Below, in pieces: positions 5,670 to 9,036 of a stretch of DNA of 9,036 nucleotides. Source of the stretch: Bifidobacterium sp. UBA744 (lineage in GTDB: Bacteria; Actinomycetota; Actinomycetes; Actinomycetales; Bifidobacteriaceae). The notes under the pieces are model-generated. The model was given only the letters and a program-made list of their open reading frames with translations. It searched no databases and was not told where the DNA came from. Positions within the stretch are counted from its first letter, which is position 1. Each line of letters starts with the position of its first letter. Position numbers and translations under genes: made by a program. The stretch is taken from positions 1-9,036 of the forward strand of contig DBKS01000011.1 in assembly GCA_002298605.1 (NCBI GenBank), given 5' to 3'.

Positions 5670-7089
5670 CGGCTCGTATACGATTCCCCACCGAGGCGAT
5701 CACCCCAGCCGCAGCCGCCGCGACACCGGCCATAACACCCGGGCGACGCAGCAGATTCACCGCGTCGCCAGCAGACGTGGGCACATGGCTTAAAGCGAAG
5801 GTATAGGCCTTATTGCCGCTCGGCTTGCCAACCAGATCACCGAACTCCAGCAACTGCGTACGGGGTTCGTACGGATGGCGAATATCAAACTCGATCAGTC
5901 GCGCCGCGCGTTTGGCGGGCACCGGGCCATAGGTCTGGAACCCGGCGGTTGGCGTGGCCCCCAACAACAGGCCATCCAGTTTGCCCACAAAGCCATTGCG
6001 GTGATCCTGGCCGGCGAACAGCCCTATATACCCATTCCCGGCACGCAGAATATCGAACTCCCCGCAATCGCGATCCGGACAGCTCACGCCTTCACCCAGA
6101 TAGCTGCCGGGCTGCGTTTTGGACCCATCCAGCACATAGCAGTGCTGATCAAAACGACGGTAGCCCTGAATCGCATAGGCGGTGGTCGCCGGCACCGGCT
6201 TGAGCAGCTCATAGAACTGCGGCATCGGAGTGTGCTGGAACACCAGTGATTTTGCGCCGATCAGCGTGGGCACCTGACGCAAAAAGCCAAGCGCCGCTCC
6301 GGATGGCGTGCCATAGCCGCCCTCACGCGCATAATCACCGGAATCCACCAGCACCAAACCGAGCACATTGCGCGTATTGTCCACATCGCGCACCGGCAAC
6401 GCGAAGGTTCCGGGCTCACATACGTAAATCGGCTGGCCGGGCAGACCGCTTCCCGGCTGGGTGCGTGGCACGGTGGGCGCGGCCGCCGTCGATTCGGGAT
6501 TGAGACAGCCGGAGAATTCACGGTAGATGGCATCCAACTCGCCCGTGTCGAGACCGCACTGAAAATCATGGATGCCGTAGGTGATGGCGAAGGGAACCCC
6601 ACGGTCGACAAGCGGCTGCAGCATCTCCTCGGCACCCCTGCGCACCAGATCGCGCGTTTGGGCCAGATCACGCCTGCGCGCCCGGACCTGATCAACCCGA
6701 GAAATCGCGGGGACGGCGCTCACGGACTGCAATGCGCTGCCGACCAGAGTACCCATCGCACGGCCGGTGGCCGCCATACCTCCCCAACTGGTGTCCCAAC
6801 GCCGCTTACGGTATGTCTTGCCATACGCGCCGTCGTAACCGGCGATCTGATCGCCCGTGAACACCACCAGGTCCGGACGTGACGCGTCGACCGCGGCTGC
6901 GATCAGGCGAATTGTGTCTTTGGCGACAATCGGCCCGTCCTGGATATCACTGAACTGCAAGACGCGAAATTTGCCTGAGGCATGGAATTGCAATCGTCCG
7001 AACCGCGCAGACACGGACACCGGGAAATCGTCGTCATTGGCGGGGTCGTGCGGACGAATGCGAGCGCGGGTGGTTTGAGCTGCATGCAT
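5641..7089 (-). CDS. Calcineurin-like metallophosphoesterase with altered metal-site motifs (Dcr2-like)
   Basis: A protein of 482 residues if it starts at ATG 7089. The fold is recognisable in order: FRVLQFSDIQDGP (41-53), DLVVFTGDQIAGYDG (73-87), FAITYGIHDFQ (167-177), VFQHTPMPQFYELL (283-296) and GLFAGQDHRNGFVG (356-369). This is the layout of Dcr2-like calcineurin phosphoesterases, whose usual motifs are DxH, GDQ, GNHD, H.P and GHDH. Here three positions differ: DIQ for DxH, GIHD for GNHD and GQDH for GHDH, so the metal site is reduced or unusual. The C-terminus ends in a possible membrane segment (GVMAGVAAAAAGVIASVG, about 451-468) flanked by arginines; no N-terminal signal is seen. The substrate is unknown. 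The frame is open to ATG 7179, adding 30 residues unlike the domain and placing the start inside a palindrome; I prefer 7089, which has a G-rich stretch upstream. The stop lies within the convergent regulator gene. Confidence 0.85.
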   Translation of the reverse strand: MHAAQTTRARIRPHDPANDDDFPVSVSARFGRLQFHASGKFRVLQFSDIQDGPIVAKDTIRLIAAAVDASRPDLVVFTGDQIAGYDGAYGKTYRKRRWDTSWGGMAATGRAMGTLVGSALQSVSAVPAISRVDQVRARRRDLAQTRDLVRRGAEEMLQPLVDRGVPFAITYGIHDFQCGLDTGELDAIYREFSGCLNPESTAAAPTVPRTQPGSGLPGQPIYVCEPGTFALPVRDVDNTRNVLGLVLVDSGDYAREGGYGTPSGAALGFLRQVPTLIGAKSLVFQHTPMPQFYELLKPVPATTAYAIQGYRRFDQHCYVLDGSKTQPGSYLGEGVSCPDRDCGEFDILRAGNGYIGLFAGQDHRNGFVGKLDGLLLGATPTAGFQTYGPVPAKRAARLIEFDIRHPYEPRTQLLEFGDLVGKPSGNKAYTFALSHVPTSAGDAVNLLRRPGVMAGVAAAAAGVIASVGNRIRAVTCRSYWRP

Positions 7090-7167
7090 AGCCCCCACAC
7101 TACCGCACCTTGCTGGGGCAGCGTCTCCACCTCGAAGTTTGTCCTCATGCAGATTCCCCGAGACGCC

Positions 7168-7200
7168 ATGTAGAAGCATCTAGAATAGATTCTTCTACAT
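7168..7200. promoter_or_regulatory. 33-bp near-perfect palindrome, candidate operator
   Basis: ATGTAGAAG (7168-7176) and CTTCTACAT (7192-7200) are perfect inverted copies. Inside them ATCTA (7178-7182) and TAGAT (7186-7190) pair as well, around GAA. Overall 14 of 15 pairs match. It is AT-rich in a GC-rich genome and sits about 80 bases upstream of the preferred start of the phosphoesterase. A diverged copy of one strand occurs at 7279-7301. It is most likely an operator for a dimeric regulator. A terminator is possible, since TTTT follows on the plus strand, but no plus-strand gene ends here. Confidence 0.55.
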
Positions 7201-7278
7201 TTTGGCGGCGAAAAGTGACCGCGACTGGCTGGTATAACGTTGGAGAAATACGCTTAACACCCCGAAATAAGTCATCAG

Positions 7279-7301
7279 ATGTGGAAGAATCGAAAATAGA
7301 T
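7279..7301 (+). repeat. Diverged copy of the palindrome's left strand
   Basis: The 23 bases here match the minus-strand reading of 7200-7178 at 18 positions, sharing ATGT, GAAGAATC and TAGAT in the same order and spacing. This copy is not itself palindromic. It may be a second, weaker binding site about 100 bases from the first, or a decayed duplicate. Confidence 0.4.
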
Positions 7302-7384
7302 TGGCTCACAAGGCCCATAGCATCCTACAACCCCAACCTTACGCCCGGCCATGCAACGACAACGGACGAAATTGCCCGCGGATA

Positions 7385-7410
7385 CAAGAAAACCCCCGCA
7401 TACGCGAGGG
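7385..7410 (-). terminator. Rho-independent terminator after tRNA-Gln
   Basis: On the minus strand CCCTCGC (7410-7404) pairs with GCGGGGG (7399-7393), 7 bp with one G-U pair and a GTAT loop, followed at once by TTTTCTTG. It begins 6 bases after the encoded CCA of tRNA-Gln and ends the tRNA (or gltX-tRNA) transcript. Confidence 0.85.
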
Positions 7411-7415
7411 CTCAT

Positions 7416-7490
7416 TGGCTGGGGTGCCTAGACTCGAACTAAGAATGGCTGAACCAGAATCAGCTGTGTTGCCAATTACACCACACCCCA
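7416..7490 (-). tRNA. tRNA-Gln (anticodon CUG), CCA encoded
   Basis: A full cloverleaf on the minus strand. The acceptor TGGGGTG pairs with CACCCCA, then discriminator G and an encoded CCA. The D-arm lies in GTGTAATTGGCAACAC; the anticodon stem GCTGA/TCAGC holds loop TTCTGGT, giving anticodon CTG for CAG codons; the T-arm has loop TTCGAGT. The first pair is U1-A72, the weak pair typical of bacterial tRNA-Gln and used by GatCAB and GlnRS for recognition. It reads 41 bases downstream of tRNA-Glu and is followed by a strong terminator. Confidence 0.95.
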
Positions 7491-7531
7491 ATTGGCAAGG
7501 CGTTGCAACTGAATAAGCTGCGGCGTCTTCG

Positions 7532-7604
7532 TACCCCCAACCGGATTTGAACCGGTGTTGGCGCCGTGAGAGGGCGTAGTCCTAGACCGCTAGACGATGG
7601 GGGC
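7532..7604 (-). tRNA. tRNA-Glu (anticodon CUC), CCA not encoded
   Basis: A 73-base cloverleaf on the minus strand. The acceptor GCCCCCA pairs with TGGGGGT, with discriminator A. The next bases are CGA, so CCA must be added after transcription, unlike the neighbouring tRNA-Gln. The anticodon loop CTCTCAC gives CTC for GAG codons. The T-arm is ACCGG-TTCAAAT-CCGGT. The outermost anticodon-stem pair (27-43) is A-C, a mismatch; the other four pairs are G-C. It sits between gltX and tRNA-Gln. Confidence 0.95.
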
Positions 7605-7651
7605 ATATTCAGTTTTCACTGGCCGCACGGCGAACCGCGCAACAGATGATC

Positions 7652-7680
7652 AATCTACACACTCACATCAGGATGCGCAA
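7652..7680 (-). promoter_or_regulatory. Candidate promoter for the tRNA-Glu/tRNA-Gln pair
   Basis: On the minus strand TTGCGC (7680-7675) and TAGATT (7657-7652) are 17 bases apart, with TGTG just before the -10. Transcription would start near 7645, about 40 bases before the mature tRNA-Glu. With the terminator at 7766-7793 upstream, this suggests the tRNAs are made apart from gltX, at least in part. Confidence 0.4.
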
Positions 7681-7765
7681 ACTCGGCGTGTCGCAGTCGC
7701 CAGCAATCCCCCTTCACCGCAATTCCGGAGAAATTACATAGGCCGTCCGCACGAAACCGGTCGAG

Positions 7766-7793
7766 GAAAAAACCCAGCGTACTTCCGCGCCGG
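7766..7793 (-). terminator. Probable Rho-independent terminator of gltX
   Basis: On the minus strand CCGGCG (7793-7788) pairs with CGCTGG (7779-7774), 6 bp with one G-U pair and an 8-base loop, followed by G and a run of six T. It lies about 150 bases past the gltX stop and upstream of the tRNA promoter candidate. The T-run is strong, the stem modest. Confidence 0.55.
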
Positions 7794-7835
7794 CCGAGCG
7801 CCCCGCCTCTCGTCAACGCCGCAAACGCGGCCGCA

Positions 7836-7887
7836 TGGAGCCGAAAATAGGCAACCGCCCGCCGGGCCGTTCGCCTCTCCGGCTCCA
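7836..7887 (-). other. Long structured hairpin in the gltX 3' region
   Basis: TGGAGCCG (7836-7843) pairs perfectly with CGGCTCCA (7880-7887). Inside, AGGCAAC (7849-7855) pairs with GTT-C-GCCT (one bulged base), and GCCC-GCC-GGGC caps the structure. The whole 52-base segment folds into one stem with a few internal loops. There is no U-tract, so it may be an RNA processing or stability element in the gltX 3' untranslated region, or a Rho-type end. The pairing is seen; the role is not. Confidence 0.5.
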
Positions 7888-7946
7888 CGCGCAACTCCGC
7901 CCGGCCCTCCCCCGGAGAGAAGGCTCCCCGGCGAAGGCATGGCAGG

Positions 7947-9036
7947 TCACAGGTGCTCGCGCAGACCCCTCAGACGGGCCACGGTGACGTCCTTGCCGAG
8001 AATCTCAATGGATTCAAACAGCGGCGGGGACACACGGCGCCCGGAAACGGCCACACGCACCGGGCCAAAGGCCAGACGCGGCTTATAGCCACCCTTGTCG
8101 ATCAGCGCGACGTTGAGCAGCTCGTGCAACGGCTCGGCCTTCCAGGTTTCAGGGGTCTCGTCAACGCCTTCCAGCGTGGCGATGGCCAGGTCGAGCACGT
8201 CACCGGCGGAATCCTTCAGCGTCTTGCGCGCATCGGCGTCAGGCTCGATATAGCCGTCGGTCGACAGCAGCGAGCCGACCATGCCGGAAACCTCGCCCAG
8301 CAGACGAACGCGCGGCTGCACCAGCGGCGCGGCGGCAGTCAGAATCGAACGCTCACGGTCCGTCAGCTCCTCCCAGGAGTCGGCGGACACCACGCCGTCA
8401 CGATGCAGATACGGCACGGCGCGAGCCAGGAAATCGGCGGGATCGAGCATGCGGATATGCTCGGCGTTGATGGAAACGGCCTTGTCGAGGTCGAAGCGGG
8501 CCGGATTGGCCTTCACGTCGCGCACATCGAATTTGGCGATCATCTCGTCCATCGAGAACACATCACGGTCAGGCGCGATGGACCAGCCAAGCAGCGCCAG
8601 ATAGTTGAGCAGGCCCTCGCGAATGAAGCCATTGTCGCGGTGATTGAACAGGTTGGATTCCGGGTCGCGCTTGGAAAGCTTCTTGTTGCCCTGGCCCATC
8701 ACATACGGCATGTGGCCGAACAGCGGCATCTGCTTGGCGACGCCCAGCTTCATCAGATAGCGGTAGAGGACGATCTGACGAGGTGTGGAGCTCAGCAGAT
8801 CCTCGCCGCGCAGCACCACATTGACATCCATCATGGCGTCATCCACCGGATTGGTCAACGTGTACAGCGGATCGCCATTCGGGCGCACGATCACATAATC
8901 CGGCACGGAACCGGCCTTGAACTCGATGGTGCCGCGGATCAGGTCATCGAAGGCGATGTCCTCATCGGGCATGCGCAGACGCAGCGCGGGCTTGCGTCCC
9001 TCCGCGCGGAACGCGGCCTTCTGCTCCTCGGTCAGC
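7947..9036 (-). CDS. gltX: Glutamyl-tRNA synthetase, 5' part beyond the window
   Basis: Attaches glutamate to tRNA-Glu; in bacteria without GlnRS it also loads tRNA-Gln, which GatCAB then amidates. About 362 residues are present, roughly the C-terminal three quarters of a normal enzyme of about 490-510. The frame stays open to the window edge (LTEEQKAAFRAEGRKPALRLR precedes the first internal Met at 8972), so the gene continues past 9036 and the HIGH motif is outside. Seen: RLRMPDEDIAF, the PVDDAMMDVNVVLRGEDLLSSTPRQI block, and the class I KMSKS-type loop as KLSKR (8667-8681), followed by the RDNGFIREGLLNYLALLGWS segment and the helical anticodon-binding domain. The RGEDLL form (His to Leu against many bacteria) fits actinobacterial GluRS. 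tRNA-Glu and tRNA-Gln lie directly downstream on the same strand. Identity is very sure. Confidence 0.97.
   Translation of the reverse strand, partial: LTEEQKAAFRAEGRKPALRLRMPDEDIAFDDLIRGTIEFKAGSVPDYVIVRPNGDPLYTLTNPVDDAMMDVNVVLRGEDLLSSTPRQIVLYRYLMKLGVAKQMPLFGHMPYVMGQGNKKLSKRDPESNLFNHRDNGFIREGLLNYLALLGWSIAPDRDVFSMDEMIAKFDVRDVKANPARFDLDKAVSINAEHIRMLDPADFLARAVPYLHRDGVVSADSWEELTDRERSILTAAAPLVQPRVRLLGEVSGMVGSLLSTDGYIEPDADARKTLKDSAGDVLDLAIATLEGVDETPETWKAEPLHELLNVALIDKGGYKPRLAFGPVRVAVSGRRVSPPLFESIEILGKDVTVARLRGLREHL

Noticed and set aside
7597..8088. Plus-strand open frame of 163 codons between tRNA-Glu and gltX
   Set aside because: It begins inside tRNA-Glu and ends antisense to gltX, and is rich in Pro, Arg and Thr as random GC-rich frames are. 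The interval is better explained by terminator, hairpin and promoter elements.

Overview
The window looks like the chromosome of a high-GC actinobacterium, most likely a Bifidobacterium. This is inferred from GC-rich codon use, a leuC-leuD pair divergent from an IclR-type regulator, an actinobacterial-style GluRS core (RGEDLL...STPRQ) followed by tRNA-Glu and tRNA-Gln, and the general gene order. No database search was possible, so the species is not settled. There is no transposase, integrase, phage gene or CRISPR array. The content is core metabolism and translation, with one repeat-rich non-coding island.

Layout from left to right. (1) Bases 119-748, plus strand: a small NAD(P)H-binding oxidoreductase whose promoter region carries a palindrome. 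(2) Bases 779-1846, minus strand, convergent with the first gene: a fused MsrA-MsrB methionine sulfoxide reductase whose 5' end carries an in-frame 18-bp tandem duplication of its possible start codons. (3) Bases about 1880-2430: about 550 bp with no convincing gene. It holds an inverted repeat of about 190 bp built from four copies of a TTCCGTAGGG-type box, plus two further hairpins. (4) Bases 2431-4569, minus strand: leuD downstream of leuC, the two subunits of isopropylmalate isomerase in leucine synthesis. (5) Bases 4570-4847: divergent control region. (6) Bases 4848-5669, plus strand: an IclR-family regulator, by position the likely NdgR/LtbR-type controller of leuCD. (7) Bases 5641-7089, minus strand: a calcineurin-type metallophosphoesterase overlapping the regulator's 3' end by 29 bp and lacking several usual metal-ligand residues. 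(8) Bases 7090-7385: a short intergenic region with a 33-bp near-perfect palindrome and a diverged half copy. (9) Bases 7385-9036, minus strand: gltX (its 5' part lies beyond the window), then tRNA-Glu(CUC) and tRNA-Gln(CUG), ending in a Rho-independent terminator.

How the genes fit together. leuC and leuD make one enzyme, and the divergent IclR protein probably senses a leucine-related or global amino-acid signal and acts in the shared 278-bp region. GluRS charges tRNA-Glu and, in bacteria without GlnRS, also mischarges tRNA-Gln with glutamate for GatCAB, so the enzyme and both of its tRNA substrates sit in one tandem block. The MsrAB enzyme and the NAD(P)H-binding protein could both relate to redox stress, but nothing in the sequence ties them beyond adjacency.

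I found no clear new multi-gene system. The items most worth a second look are the four-box inverted repeat, the 33-bp palindrome upstream of the phosphoesterase, and the altered metal site of the phosphoesterase.
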